Shown: positions 1 through 9,285, numbered from the stretch's first letter. The stretch is DNA of 31,018 nucleotides from JAZDEY01 sp043808325 [NCBI: Candidatus Eiseniibacteriota bacterium] (GCA_043808325.1 JAZDEY010000055.1:1-31018); one strand, 5' to 3'. The notes: generated from the sequence alone by a model not told the origin. A program made the numbers and translations.

Positions 1-25
1 TGGCGGCCACCTCCTCTCTAACAGT

Positions 26-55
26 ATTATGGCTGTAAGACACAAACTATGTCAA
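26..55 (-). promoter_or_regulatory. Sigma-70-type promoter reading leftward off the window
   Basis: On the minus strand a perfect TTGACA (-35, positions 50-55) is followed after 18 bases by CATAAT (-10, positions 26-31, five of six consensus bases). Transcription would start near position 19. A strong ribosome binding site, AGGAGG, follows at about positions 10-15, so a start codon should lie at or just beyond position 1. The gene itself is outside the window. It is divergent from the TPR-GH57 pair. The element is read directly from sequence; activity is inferred. Confidence 0.6.
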
Positions 56-204
56 GCTCTTTCTCCATCTCTTAAGTCTTGGGAAGTGCCTTCTAACTAC
101 CAATGCATAGCACAGTTACATCAAACTGGGAGAGGGCAAGCAAAAAACTCTTGCCATCGCCGGGGCCATCTGATACCTTAAGGCCAGCCTGGGAGGTAAG
201 AGCA

Positions 205-894
205 GTGGCAAAGCAACAGAAGAGACTCACAAAAAAAGAGATGAAGGAAGACAAGGTTGCGAATTTTTTCCTAGCCGTGGCAAACTACGTCCAGCAGAAC
301 TCCAGGAGAATCACCGGAGTAATGGTGGTCATCGCGATTGTTGCCATGATCTTCACGCTTGCGATGCGGCAGCGCAGAGCCGCCGAGCTCGAGGCCCAGA
401 CCATGCTCGCACGGGCGACTCTCGACCTCAAACAGGGCAACTTTTCCAGCGCCCTGCAGGGTTACGCAGGCATAATGGATAGGTTCCGGGGAACCCGTGG
501 TTACTCTGATGCGCTCTTCCTCTCTGCCGACGCCAATTTCAGCACGGGCAGATTCGACAGCGCGATGGTTTTCTTCGAGAAGTATCTCAGCCAGAAGAAA
601 CGCCGCCCGGTTTTCACGGTTTCGGCCGAACTCGGAGTTGCGCAGTGCCTGGAGGAACTCGGCAAGTTCACTGACGCGGCCGTAGGCTACCTCAAGGTCC
701 AGCGCGAGCACGCCGAGGAGCCGCTTGCACCGGATGCACTCTTCGGGGCCGCTCGCTGCTACGACCTGGCAGGAGACCTCAAGCAGGCCGAGACCATTTA
801 TAAGGAACTTATCGACCGCTATCCCAAGTCCAGACAGGCCAACCTTGCTAAGATGCCCCTGTTGGAGATCCAGGCCAAGCTAGAAAATACCTGA
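205..894 (+). CDS. Membrane-anchored tetratricopeptide repeat protein
   Basis: A 229-residue protein. I chose the GTG at 205 because GGAGGT sits seven bases upstream; an in-frame ATG at 103 has no such site. The N-terminus is short, basic and lysine-rich. One transmembrane segment follows at about residues 36-54, then TPR-like helical repeats to the end (for example the AARCYDLAGDLKQAE block near the C-terminus). This is the layout of YfgM/CpoB-like and tol-pal-associated TPR proteins, with the repeats outside the cytoplasm, where they usually mediate protein contacts. The stop overlaps the start of the GH57 gene by one base (TGATG), so the two are probably translationally coupled. The specific partner is unknown. 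The fold assignment is fairly secure, the role is not. Confidence 0.75.
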   Translation: MAKQQKRLTKKEMKEDKVANFFLAVANYVQQNSRRITGVMVVIAIVAMIFTLAMRQRRAAELEAQTMLARATLDLKQGNFSSALQGYAGIMDRFRGTRGYSDALFLSADANFSTGRFDSAMVFFEKYLSQKKRRPVFTVSAELGVAQCLEELGKFTDAAVGYLKVQREHAEEPLAPDALFGAARCYDLAGDLKQAETIYKELIDRYPKSRQANLAKMPLLEIQAKLENT

Positions 895-3089
895 TGAGCC
901 TTCCAACCCTCAAGGTTGCGTTTCTCTGGCACATGCATCAGCCATCCTACAAGGACCCCAGGACCGGTGTCTACAGGTTGCCCTGGGTCAGGTTCCATGC
1001 CGTAAAAGACTACTACGACATGGTTGCAAGACTCGAGGCTTTCCCGCGCCTCAAGGCCAACTTCAATCTTGTCCCCATCTTGGTCGAGCAGATCCAGGAG
1101 TATGCATCGGGCCGAGTCAAAGAGCTTCAGCTCCATCTGGCGGCCAAGCGAGCCGAGGACCTTACCGACGAGGAGAAGCTTGCGTTTGTCAAGGATGCCT
1201 TCCTCGGAAACAAGGCAAAGATGATAGATCCCTATCCGCGTTACCGCTCGCTTCTGGACAAGTGTCCCAACCTTGATACCGAATACAAAGCCCGGGCTGC
1301 GGTGAAGAAGTGCAGCCGGCAGGATTTTCTTGATCTGCAGGTATGGTCCAACCTGGTCTGGGTCGATCCTATCTTTCACGATGACCCCTTGATAAGTGAT
1401 CTCTTCTCGAAAGGTCGGCAGTTTACCGAGGCGATGAAGAGCGCCTTGCTTGAGAAGCAGCTTGAGATAATGCGAGGCGTGCTACCCAAGTACAAGGACC
1501 TGGCGGACAGAGGTAGGATCGAGCTCGCCTTCTCGCCATACTTCCATCCCATTCTTCCACTGCTCTGCGATTCGGAGATCGCACGGGTTGCGATGCCCAA
1601 TGTTGCACTTCCCCACAATAGGGTCTGCTTTCCCGAGGATGCCCAGCGGCAGATCACCCTGGGGCAGGATCTCCACAAGGAGGCATTCGGCCGCGTTCCC
1701 GTCGGTATGTGGCCCTCGGAAGGCAGCGTCAGCGACGAGGCCTTGCGGATCGCGGCAAAGTGCGGAGTCAAGTGGGTTGCGACCGATGAGGGTATTCTCG
1801 AGGCCTCGTACCAGACAGCGGTGCGCGACCGCGTAAGCGGCAAGGTAACGCGCCCGGATCTCCTCTACAGACCTCATCGCTTCGTAGGCAATGGGGGAGA
1901 GGTCACCGTGTTTTTCCGGGACAAGGTACTTTCCGATCTCATTAGCTTCCATTATATGACCTGGTCGGCCGAGGAAGCTGTGGCTGACTTCATGGAGCGT
2001 CTCGAGGAGATAAGACGCGACCTGGGGGCGGAGGCTCGATCGGGTGCCGTGGTGATTGCGCTTGATGGGGAGAACTGCTGGGAGTTCTACGATAAGGATG
2101 GGGACACGTTTCTTGAGGGGCTCTACACTGCGCTTTCCGCCGCCCAGGGCATCGAGACGGTACTGCTTTCCGAATTGCTGGAGCCGAATGCCGCAATTCC
2201 CTCAATGAGAAGCATTTACCCCGGCTCCTGGATCAACAGCAACTTCGCCATATGGATCGGCAGCAGCGAAGACAATGCCGGCTGGGACATGCTGTCGGAG
2301 GCAAGATCGCAGCTGGTCGCCCGGGAGAGCGGCCTGAGTGAGAGCGATCGGCACATTGCCTGGCGCAGCATCTATGCCGCTGAAGGAAGCGACTGGTTCT
2401 GGTGGTATGGAGGCGAGCACGTAAGCAAGCACAATCCCGATTACGACGCCCTCTTCAGGTCCCATATCCGGAAGATCTGCGAGGTCGCGGGTGTCAGAGC
2501 TCCGGCGAAGGTCCTGCATCCTATAATGGCTCGGGAGAAGGGACCTGCCTTCACCTTTGAGCCGGCTGCGATAATGAAACCGGTGCTGGACGGAAGAGTC
2601 ACAACCTTCTACGAATGGCATCTGGCGGGACTGTATGAGAGCTACAAGGATGTCTCCAGGCATACGCCGGTCGCCCCAGTGATACTAGACATCTTCTTCG
2701 GCTTCGACCATGCGGATCTGTACCTGAGAATCGACACCAGTGTTTCGCCCCAGAGCCCCGAATTCACCCAGATGGCATTCCGCATCGAGTTCGATACACC
2801 CGTCACAAGAAGCGTTACTTTAAGAGCCTGCAGCCCGTGTGCCCCCGGGGCTATCGATCTCGAGGTGGCCCCGCCCGAGCTGGCGGGGGCCGTCCGGGCC
2901 GTCGCGCTTGAATCAGTCGAGGCTGCGGTGCCATTTGCCTTGATCGGCGTCGAGCCCGGCAAGCCGTTTTCGTTCAGGGTAGCGGTCGTCCGTGATGGCG
3001 ATGTGGTCGAACGGCGCCCGTTCCACGAGATCATAATGCTCACAATGCCCACCAAGGACTTCGAGTCGGAGATATGGAGCACGCTGTAG
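894..3089 (+). CDS. Glycoside hydrolase family 57 protein (alpha-glucan acting)
   Basis: A 731-residue GH57 enzyme. Family members (alpha-amylases, amylopullulanases, 4-alpha-glucanotransferases, branching enzymes) cleave or rearrange alpha-glucans by a retaining mechanism. Conserved regions are visible: HMHQP at residues 13-17; the GMWPSEG motif with the expected nucleophile Glu276; and the ALDGEN motif with the expected acid/base Asp391. The first ~450 residues form the (beta/alpha)7 barrel and helical part; residues ~550-731 look like an added beta-rich C-terminal domain. There is no signal peptide, so it is probably cytoplasmic and acts on glycogen-like polymer. Its ATG overlaps the TGA of the TPR gene. 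Motifs place it in the family, but the exact activity cannot be told from sequence. Confidence 0.92.
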   Translation: MSLPTLKVAFLWHMHQPSYKDPRTGVYRLPWVRFHAVKDYYDMVARLEAFPRLKANFNLVPILVEQIQEYASGRVKELQLHLAAKRAEDLTDEEKLAFVKDAFLGNKAKMIDPYPRYRSLLDKCPNLDTEYKARAAVKKCSRQDFLDLQVWSNLVWVDPIFHDDPLISDLFSKGRQFTEAMKSALLEKQLEIMRGVLPKYKDLADRGRIELAFSPYFHPILPLLCDSEIARVAMPNVALPHNRVCFPEDAQRQITLGQDLHKEAFGRVPVGMWPSEGSVSDEALRIAAKCGVKWVATDEGILEASYQTAVRDRVSGKVTRPDLLYRPHRFVGNGGEVTVFFRDKVLSDLISFHYMTWSAEEAVADFMERLEEIRRDLGAEARSGAVVIALDGENCWEFYDKDGDTFLEGLYTALSAAQGIETVLLSELLEPNAAIPSMRSIYPGSWINSNFAIWIGSSEDNAGWDMLSEARSQLVARESGLSESDRHIAWRSIYAAEGSDWFWWYGGEHVSKHNPDYDALFRSHIRKICEVAGVRAPAKVLHPIMAREKGPAFTFEPAAIMKPVLDGRVTTFYEWHLAGLYESYKDVSRHTPVAPVILDIFFGFDHADLYLRIDTSVSPQSPEFTQMAFRIEFDTPVTRSVTLRACSPCAPGAIDLEVAPPELAGAVRAVALESVEAAVPFALIGVEPGKPFSFRVAVVRDGDVVERRPFHEIIMLTMPTKDFESEIWSTL

Positions 3090-3303
3090 GTCGGTCAGCC
3101 CGCCCGTGAAGTATAACGACAGAAAGGCTTGGAAACGATTGGGTTAGTAAAGAAGTGTGCGGTGAATGCAGGAGCCGAGATAACGTCGCATAATTTACAT
3201 TATGTCAACTTGCACCTGTAACCAGCTCTCCCCTAGCCATCAGAACAGAGAATCCCCAGCAAATGACAATGCCCTGCGCAACTACCGCAATCCACTGGCT
3301 GCC

Positions 3304-4075
3304 CTATTCCTCGCACCTCCCCCCCACGTGTTTGGCCAGGAACTTCTCGGCGCCACCGTAGAACTCGAGGCGATTCTCGGGCTTGGCGAGACGGTGGCCC
3401 TCATCTTCGAAGAGCAGGTACTCGACGTCCAGGCTCTTGGCGCGCATGGCCGCGACGATCTGCTCGCTCTCGGCCTTGTTTACGCGCGGATCGTTGGCTC
3501 CCTGGGCGATCAGCATCGGGATCTTGATTGCGTCGACCTTAAAGATCGGCGACCGAGCTTTCAGGAATTCGGTCTCAGTCGGCAATCGTGATCTTCCTGG
3601 GGTCGGCTATCCCCTGCTTTATGGCCCAGTCGACTGCATCAAGGAGATCGTTGTGCATCTTGCCGCCCCACTCCTTGTCGCCGGCATTGAGGAAGGCCTT
3701 GCCATAGCCCGTAGAGCCGCGGAAGTTGACCTGGAGGCATGCATAGCCCCGGTTTGCAAGCCACTGGGCTTCAGGATCATAGCCCCAAGTGTCGCGGGCC
3801 CAGGGTCCGCCATGCACGTTGAGCACCAGGGGAAGGTTCTTTTTGGGCTTTCCCGGTGGGCAGGTCAGGTAGCCGTGTATGGTGAGTCCGTCCCGCGATT
3901 TGAAAGATATGGGCTCCGGTGTCCTTGGTGACGACGCGGTCGTCATTCTGGCCGATCGTCCGGACCCACACATTGAGCACCCCGTCCGACGGGGTTTACG
4001 GCGTTCCTACAGGGGTATCATATCGCAGTGAGGTGCGTGCCCACCCGTCTGCGTTGTATCTCCTTATACCCATTC
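3304..4075 (-). pseudogene. Decayed S9 (prolyl oligopeptidase-like) peptidase gene
   Basis: Three pieces of one S9 dipeptidyl-peptidase/acylaminoacyl-peptidase gene survive in order but in different frames. Piece 1 (about 4060-3920) resembles the start of the beta-propeller ([18 protein letters not shown]) and has an in-frame stop just upstream. Piece 2 (about 3919-3578) is the start of the alpha/beta-hydrolase domain, with [15 protein letters not shown] and FRGSTGYG. Piece 3 (about 3570-3304) is the C-terminus, with QGANDPRV (catalytic Asp region) and EDEGH (catalytic His region). Most of the propeller is missing at the junction near 3919. The segment with the nucleophile GxSxGG is missing at the junction near 3578. 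Both junctions also shift the frame. The product cannot be an active peptidase. The outer boundary near 4075 is approximate. Confidence 0.85.
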
Positions 4076-4096
4076 TCGTGCCTTCCGCGCTCCGGG

Positions 4097-5251
4097 TCAA
4101 GAGCCGGATAGCGTCGCATGCTTTCTCGCTAGAATAGACGAGTAAGTACGCTCCAAGGTTTCAAGAACTTCACGGGCCGAGTAGTGCTTGATCGCCTGCG
4201 CTCGAGCGCTCCGGCCCAGGGTCTTCATCCTGTCGGGATCATTCGCAAGTGCAAGTATCGCCTCGACAAAGGCATCTTCATCCCCTATGGCGACCAGCAG
4301 GCCGCTCTCGCCGTGGCCAAGAGCCTCGGGAATCCCGCCCACCTCAGTGGAGACAATGGGCTTGGCGGCCACCATCGCCTCAAGCAGCGATATCGGCAAC
4401 CCCTCCTGCGCAGATGTAATCACGTAAAGATCCATTGCCGCGAGGAGCTCCGGGATATCGGCTCTCTGCCCGAGGAAAATGAACTTATCGGTAAGCCCCA
4501 GCGAGTCTCGCTGGCCAATAAGGCTCTCACGCAGTGACCCCTCCCCTACCAGGACGAATCTCGCGTCCGGGCGGCTTCGGCAGACGGCGTGCGCGACCCG
4601 AAGCAGGAAGTCGAACCACTTCTCGGCAACCAAGCGCCCGACGGCCCCAATGACAAATGAGTCCGCGAGATCGAGCTCTGCCCGTTTCTTGTCCCGTAGG
4701 GCGGCACTCACATCGAAGACGGCTGGTTCCACGGCATTGGCAACGACCACGATCTTGGCCGGTGGCGTATGCTCGTGCTTAAGCCTTAGGTCTCTTATGT
4801 CTGCGGAAGCAGCGACCCTGAGATCGGTGCCGAGGATGGCGAGCCGCTCGAAGAGCCGGTGGTACCACCTCTTCCACAGGGTCTTGCCGTGCTCGTGTGT
4901 GATGATTACAGGCACTCCGGCAAGCCAGGCCGACACGCGCCCTACGACGCCCGGCTCAAAGAGATGAGTGTGAAGGACCTTGACCCTGCTGCCCTTGAGC
5001 AGGCGACGGAGTCTCAAGATCGTTGGGAGTGCATATCGCTTGCGGTAGCCCAGCTCGAAGACTGGTATTCCTAAGCGCTCGATCTCCCCGGCCAGCTCAC
5101 CTCTCTTGATAAGGCAACATATGCCATAGCGGAGTTTGCTCTTGGCCATCCAGGGAGCGAGGTAGCAGAGGTTGCGTTCGGCGCCCCCTGTAGAGAGCGT
5201 GCCTATCAAGTGGAGAACATCAATGTCCCGGCCTTGAGCCATCGCGGGCAC
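4097..5251 (-). CDS. GT4-family glycosyltransferase
   Basis: A 384-residue GT-B glycosyltransferase of the GT4 type, which transfers a sugar from a nucleotide-sugar donor during glycan or LPS/exopolysaccharide synthesis. The N-terminal half begins with the typical HLIGTLSTGGAERNL acceptor-side motif. The C-terminal donor domain starts near VIGAVGRLVAEK and carries the EX7E motif in EGLPISLLE (Glu283 and Glu291). No signal peptide; a peripheral cytoplasmic protein is expected. The GTG at 5251 directly follows the leuS stop codon; an in-frame ATG at 5242 is the alternative. It is probably co-transcribed with leuS. Donor and acceptor are unknown. Confidence 0.9.
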   Translation of the reverse strand: MPAMAQGRDIDVLHLIGTLSTGGAERNLCYLAPWMAKSKLRYGICCLIKRGELAGEIERLGIPVFELGYRKRYALPTILRLRRLLKGSRVKVLHTHLFEPGVVGRVSAWLAGVPVIITHEHGKTLWKRWYHRLFERLAILGTDLRVAASADIRDLRLKHEHTPPAKIVVVANAVEPAVFDVSAALRDKKRAELDLADSFVIGAVGRLVAEKWFDFLLRVAHAVCRSRPDARFVLVGEGSLRESLIGQRDSLGLTDKFIFLGQRADIPELLAAMDLYVITSAQEGLPISLLEAMVAAKPIVSTEVGGIPEALGHGESGLLVAIGDEDAFVEAILALANDPDRMKTLGRSARAQAIKHYSAREVLETLERTYSSILARKHATLSGS

Positions 5252-7735
5252 TCAGGACACCACGAGGTTGACGAGCTTATCCTTAACGTAGAAGACTTTT
5301 CTCACGGCTTTGTCGATGAGCCATTTGCTGACAGAGGGGTGGCTTCTAACGATAGTCTCCACGTCCGGCTGACTCAATCCCGCAGGCACCTCGATGTTGG
5401 CCCGCATCTTACCGTTGACCTGGATGACCAGGGTGACGGTATCGGTCTTGAGAACGCTCTCATCATGCTCCGGGAAGGGTAGCTCGAAGATGCTTTCGCC
5501 ATGGCCGAGGCTCTCCCAAAGCTCCTCGCAGATGTGCGGCACCATAGGGGCGAGGCTATGCAGGGCCGCCTCCGCGGCGAACCTCAAGACACGCTGGGTG
5601 CTCTCGCTGGGCGCGGTATCGACGCCCTCAGGCATGCGGGCGTACATATCGTTCACAAGCTCCATCACGGCGCTTATGGCGGTGTTGAAGTGGAATCTCA
5701 GGCCTACGTCCTCTTTGACTTTCTTTATGGCCCAGTGGGATTTCCTCAAGAGCGAAAGGTCGTCTTCGGGAAGGCTCGCAGGATCGATGGGAGCAGACGC
5801 CACGTCATAGTGGGATATCGTATCGACAATGCGCCAGAGCCTTGCGATAAATCGCGCGGAGCCTTCCACTCCCTTGTTGATCCATTCGACGTCCTTCTCC
5901 GGTGGACCCAGGAAAAGCGTCGAGAGCCTTACGGTATCGGTTCCGAACCTGGCGATCAGGTCGTCCGCCGAGACCGTGTTACCCTTACTCTTGGACATTT
6001 TGGCGCCGTCCTTACAGATCATGCCCTGGGTGAAGAGGTGCAGGAAGGGCTCCCGGACGGACAGGACACCCACGTCAGCCAGAACCTTGGCGACAAAACG
6101 TGAGTAGAGAAGATGAAGCACCGCATGTTCTATACCGCCGATGTACATGTCTATCGGAAGCCAATAGTCGGCCTCCTCGGTGCTGAAAGGCCGGGTAGCA
6201 TCGTTCGGCGCGAGGTACCTAAGGAAGTACCAGGTCGAGTCGACAAAGGTGTCCATGGTATCGGTCTCGCGCCGTGCCGGGCCGCCGCAGGTGGGACACC
6301 GTGTCTCCACGAATTCCTTGACATAAGTCAGCGGCGACTCGCCGGTCGGCCTGAATCTCTCGACCTCGGGCAGGATCACGGGCAGCTGGTCCTCGGGCAC
6401 GGGTACCGCGCCGCAGCTGTGGCAGTAGACGATCGGGATCGGCGCGCCCCAATAGCGTTGCCTCGAGATCAGCCAGTCTCTCAGTCTATAGCGGACGCAC
6501 CGTTTGCCGATGGCTTTGGCTTCCATGTAATCCGCAATCTTCACCATGGCCAGTCCATTGGGAAGGCCGTTGAAAGGGCCCGAGTTAACCAGTTTGCCGT
6601 CTTCCACGTAAGCCATCTCGAGCTGCCCGGCATCACTCACGATGCCGTCAGGCGAGATCACCATCCTTACGGGAAGTCCATACTTCTTGGCAAACTCGAA
6701 GTCCCTCTGATCGTGGGCGGGGACCGCCATTATGGCGCCGGTGCCGTACTCCCCGACCACGTAATCGGCAATCCACACGGGTATGCGCTCGCCGTTAGCC
6801 GGGTTGATCAAGTACCTGCCCGTGAAGATGCCGCTCTTCTCCACTTCGTCGAATTTCCGCGAGACGATCTTGGCTTTGCAGGCCACGATGAACTTGAGGG
6901 CATCACTCTTGACCGGACTTCCCTCGAGGATCGATTCGATTTCAGGATGATCCGGCGACAGCACCGCATAGGTGGCGCCGAAGATCGTGTCCTGCCTTGT
7001 CGTGAAACATGGAAGCGGCTTTCCATCGTCCAGGCGGAAGAAGATGTCGACGCCTTCGCTTCTTCCGATCCAGTTGCGCTGCATCGTCCTGACGCGCCCG
7101 GGCCATCCTTCGAGGGTATCCAAGTCGTCAAGCAACTCTTCAGCGTAGTCCGTTATCTTGAAGAACCACTGCTCGAGACGCGTGATTCCGACCGGCGACT
7201 CGCATCGCTCGCATAGCCCGCCCACGACCTGCTCGTTGGCAAGCACCGTCTTGCACCTTGGGCACCAGTTGGCCGAGGCATGCCGCTTGTATGCAAGGCC
7301 TCGCTTGTACATCCATAGGAATATCAGCTGTGTCCATCTGTAGTAGGCCGGGTCGCAGGTCTTGACTTCCCTCGCCCATTCGAAGGCAATCCCCCAGCTC
7401 TTGAGCTGTTCCCTCATGCGGTTGATGTTGCTCTCGGTCCACTGACGAGGGTTGATGTTTCTTTCGATCGCAGCATTCTCGGCAGGCAAACCGAAGGCAT
7501 CCCACCCGATGGGGAACATCACGTTGTAGCCCTCCTTGACCTTCCAGCGCATCAAGGAATCACCCAGGATGTAGTTGCGGCCGTGCCCCACGTGGAGGTC
7601 ACCGGAGGGGTAAGGAAACATCACCAGGCAGTAGTACTTGGATCGGTCCCTGGAGGAGCGCGCACCGAAGGTCCGCCTGGTTTCCCAGTACGCCTGGCGC
7701 TTCGCCTCGATTACCTTGAAGTCGTAGGTTCTCAT
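5252..7735 (-). CDS. leuS: Leucyl-tRNA synthetase
   Basis: A class I aminoacyl-tRNA synthetase of 827 residues that charges tRNA-Leu in the cytoplasm; the length is normal for bacterial LeuS. The HIGH signature is HVGH at residues 48-51 within FPYPSGDLHVGHGRNY. The KMSKS loop is intact at residues 579-583. A CxxC pair (SANWCPRCKTVLANEQV) marks the zinc module, and the CP1 editing domain includes the region around TRQDTIFGATYAV. The C-terminal anticodon-binding region ends with the usual VNGKMRANIEVP segment. A good sigma-70-type promoter overlaps the end of trxB just upstream, so leuS may be transcribed on its own as well as with its neighbours. Confidence 0.98.
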   Translation of the reverse strand: MRTYDFKVIEAKRQAYWETRRTFGARSSRDRSKYYCLVMFPYPSGDLHVGHGRNYILGDSLMRWKVKEGYNVMFPIGWDAFGLPAENAAIERNINPRQWTESNINRMREQLKSWGIAFEWAREVKTCDPAYYRWTQLIFLWMYKRGLAYKRHASANWCPRCKTVLANEQVVGGLCERCESPVGITRLEQWFFKITDYAEELLDDLDTLEGWPGRVRTMQRNWIGRSEGVDIFFRLDDGKPLPCFTTRQDTIFGATYAVLSPDHPEIESILEGSPVKSDALKFIVACKAKIVSRKFDEVEKSGIFTGRYLINPANGERIPVWIADYVVGEYGTGAIMAVPAHDQRDFEFAKKYGLPVRMVISPDGIVSDAGQLEMAYVEDGKLVNSGPFNGLPNGLAMVKIADYMEAKAIGKRCVRYRLRDWLISRQRYWGAPIPIVYCHSCGAVPVPEDQLPVILPEVERFRPTGESPLTYVKEFVETRCPTCGGPARRETDTMDTFVDSTWYFLRYLAPNDATRPFSTEEADYWLPIDMYIGGIEHAVLHLLYSRFVAKVLADVGVLSVREPFLHLFTQGMICKDGAKMSKSKGNTVSADDLIARFGTDTVRLSTLFLGPPEKDVEWINKGVEGSARFIARLWRIVDTISHYDVASAPIDPASLPEDDLSLLRKSHWAIKKVKEDVGLRFHFNTAISAVMELVNDMYARMPEGVDTAPSESTQRVLRFAAEAALHSLAPMVPHICEELWESLGHGESIFELPFPEHDESVLKTDTVTLVIQVNGKMRANIEVPAGLSQPDVETIVRSHPSVSKWLIDKAVRKVFYVKDKLVNLVVS

Positions 7736-7758
7736 GTGGGCCCAACTTGATTGGAGTC

Positions 7759-7787
7759 AATCTACAAGGTGGCATGGAGTCTGTCAA
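7759..7787 (-). promoter_or_regulatory. Sigma-70-type promoter of leuS
   Basis: On the minus strand TTGACA (7782-7787) is separated by exactly 17 bases from TAGATT (7759-7764, four of six consensus bases). The -35 hexamer overlaps the trxB stop codon. The predicted start near 7752 gives a leader of only about 16 bases before the leuS ATG. Position and spacing support a real promoter; it has not been tested. Confidence 0.55.
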
Positions 7788-8713
7788 GCCAACTTATTGA
7801 GACCTTCTATGTAGGCGTAGGCCGACATTGCCGCCAGGGCGCCATCTCCGACCGCAGTGGCGACCTGTCTCAGGGCCTTCTCTCGCACGTCCCCCGCCGC
7901 GAATACGCCGGGGACAGATGTCTCCAACTTGGTGTCGGCAAGGAGGAAGCCGGCTTCACCCCTCCGGAATTCGGGGCCGAGCATGGCCACGTTGGGGTCA
8001 TAGCCCACATAGATGAAGACGCCCTCGACACCGATCACTTCAGTTTCTGCGGTCTGTCTATCCTCGATCTCTATGGCCTCAACCATGTCCTTTCCCTTAA
8101 TGCTCCTGAGCACCTTGCCGAGCGCAAGGGATATCTTGGCATTGGCCCTGACGTCGTTCTGCAGCACCAACGCCGCCCGGAAGGCCTTCCTCCGATGTAT
8201 CAGGATCACCTTGCTCGCGAACCTCGTGAGGAACAAGGCCTCCTGGAGAGCCGAGTCGCCGCCGCCGACAACTGCCACCGTTTTTCCCCGATAGAGTGGC
8301 CCGTCACAGGTGGCGCAGTAGGAGACGCCTTTGCCGATCAGTGCGGCTTCACCTTGGGCGCCCAGCTTTCGGGGTGTCGAGCCGGTCGCGATCACGGCAG
8401 CCTTGGGGGTGGTTGTGTGACCTCCGGACTGGGCCAGGACAGTGCCGCCGTCACGCCAGAGCCTCTCGACCCGGGAGTTGATGAGAATTGCCCCGAACCG
8501 CTTGGCCTGCTCGTACATCTTGACCCCCAGCTCCATCCCGGGGATCCCCTCAGGAAATCCAGGGTAATTGTCAATTGAGGCGGTCACGCTCGCCAAGCCT
8601 CCGGGATAGGCCTGCTCATAGATTGCCGTCCTCATTCCCGACCGCGCCGCATAGAGCCCGGCGGTGAGCCCGGCAGGTCCTGCTCCGACTACAATTATAT
8701 CGAAATCGTCCAT
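7784..8713 (-). CDS. trxB: Thioredoxin-disulfide reductase
   Basis: A 309-residue low-molecular-weight thioredoxin reductase, an FAD enzyme that uses NADPH to reduce thioredoxin in the cytoplasm. The FAD-binding GAGPAG motif is at residues 10-15. The redox-active pair is Cys133-x-x-Cys136 (CATC). The NADPH domain shows GGGDSA at 150-155 and HRR at 173-175, the basic motif that prefers NADPH over NADH. The second FAD motif is FAAGDVR near the C-terminus. The ATG at 8713 has GAGG eight bases upstream. It lies 80 bases downstream of lptE in the same direction. Confidence 0.96.
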   Translation of the reverse strand: MDDFDIIVVGAGPAGLTAGLYAARSGMRTAIYEQAYPGGLASVTASIDNYPGFPEGIPGMELGVKMYEQAKRFGAILINSRVERLWRDGGTVLAQSGGHTTTPKAAVIATGSTPRKLGAQGEAALIGKGVSYCATCDGPLYRGKTVAVVGGGDSALQEALFLTRFASKVILIHRRKAFRAALVLQNDVRANAKISLALGKVLRSIKGKDMVEAIEIEDRQTAETEVIGVEGVFIYVGYDPNVAMLGPEFRRGEAGFLLADTKLETSVPGVFAAGDVREKALRQVATAVGDGALAAMSAYAYIEGLNKLA

Positions 8714-8793
8714 ACTGCGTTCCTCATGTTGCTTCTCTATGCAGGTCGTCTATGGTAATCGGTGAGTCCGATGATTACGGAGGCCTGCAGCCG

Positions 8794-9285
8794 CTACCAT
8801 CCCTCCAAAGTGCGGGAAAGGATGTCGGAAGCGAGAGTGGCGGCCACTGCACTGAGGGCGTTGTCTTCTCCGCCGTCCGCACCCCCCTCCTTGTATGACT
8901 TCCAGGCCCGGAATTCATCTTCCTTCCAGAGAACCTTGCCTTCGCGGAGATCCTCCAGTTCCACCGCCACTACCACCTCTATCTTGAATTCGTCGACCGT
9001 CTGGGCCCGGTCAAAGGTAAGCGGTCCCTTCTCATACTTCACGACGACGCCCCGCAGCATCGCATCGGCCTCACGCTCGGAGACCACATCCAGCCTACCA
9101 TCACTGATGAAGGCTTCGGTGACGGTGGTTGTCATCGTCTGGTCTACGCCGTACCGTGTGGTGTCGTTTTGGAAGGTGGGAATGCAGATCCGCTTTATGT
9201 GCTGAGGAAGTAGTGCACGCCCCGAATAACCGCATGACGAGGCCAAGACGAGAGAGATCAGAATGGCATACTTAACTTGCCGCAT
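8794..9285 (-). CDS. lptE: LPS-assembly lipoprotein LptE
   Basis: A 163-residue lipoprotein. The chosen ATG at 9285 gives a classical lipoprotein signal: basic start, hydrophobic core, then LASSC with the lipidated residue Cys18. The frame continues further upstream but without a signal-like start. The mature part begins CGYSG and has the conserved early segment IKRICIPTFQNDTTRYGVD, as in the LptE family. LptE plugs and helps assemble the LptD translocon that inserts LPS in the outer membrane. The start overlaps the 3' end of the response-regulator gene by 14 bases, so the two are probably co-translated. The call rests on signal, motif and length; the family is poorly conserved. Confidence 0.85.
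   Translation of the reverse strand: MRQVKYAILISLVLASSCGYSGRALLPQHIKRICIPTFQNDTTRYGVDQTMTTTVTEAFISDGRLDVVSEREADAMLRGVVVKYEKGPLTFDRAQTVDEFKIEVVVAVELEDLREGKVLWKEDEFRAWKSYKEGGADGGEDNALSAVAATLASDILSRTLEGW

Noticed and set aside
3090-3303. Terminator or small gene between the convergent GH57 gene and the pseudogene
   Set aside because: Only a short AT-rich palindrome (ATAAT-TTAC-ATTAT near 3190-3203) is visible, with no stable GC stem or convincing coding frame.
3202-3931. Plus-strand frames over the S9 remnants
   Set aside because: They are antisense to clearly homologous peptidase pieces and show no family features.
6113-7216. A 367-codon open frame on the plus strand
   Set aside because: It is antisense to the catalytic core of leuS, whose motifs are complete.
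8725-8790. Terminator between lptE and trxB
   Set aside because: A small imperfect stem (ATCGG/CCGAT) is present, but no T run follows it, so termination is not supported.
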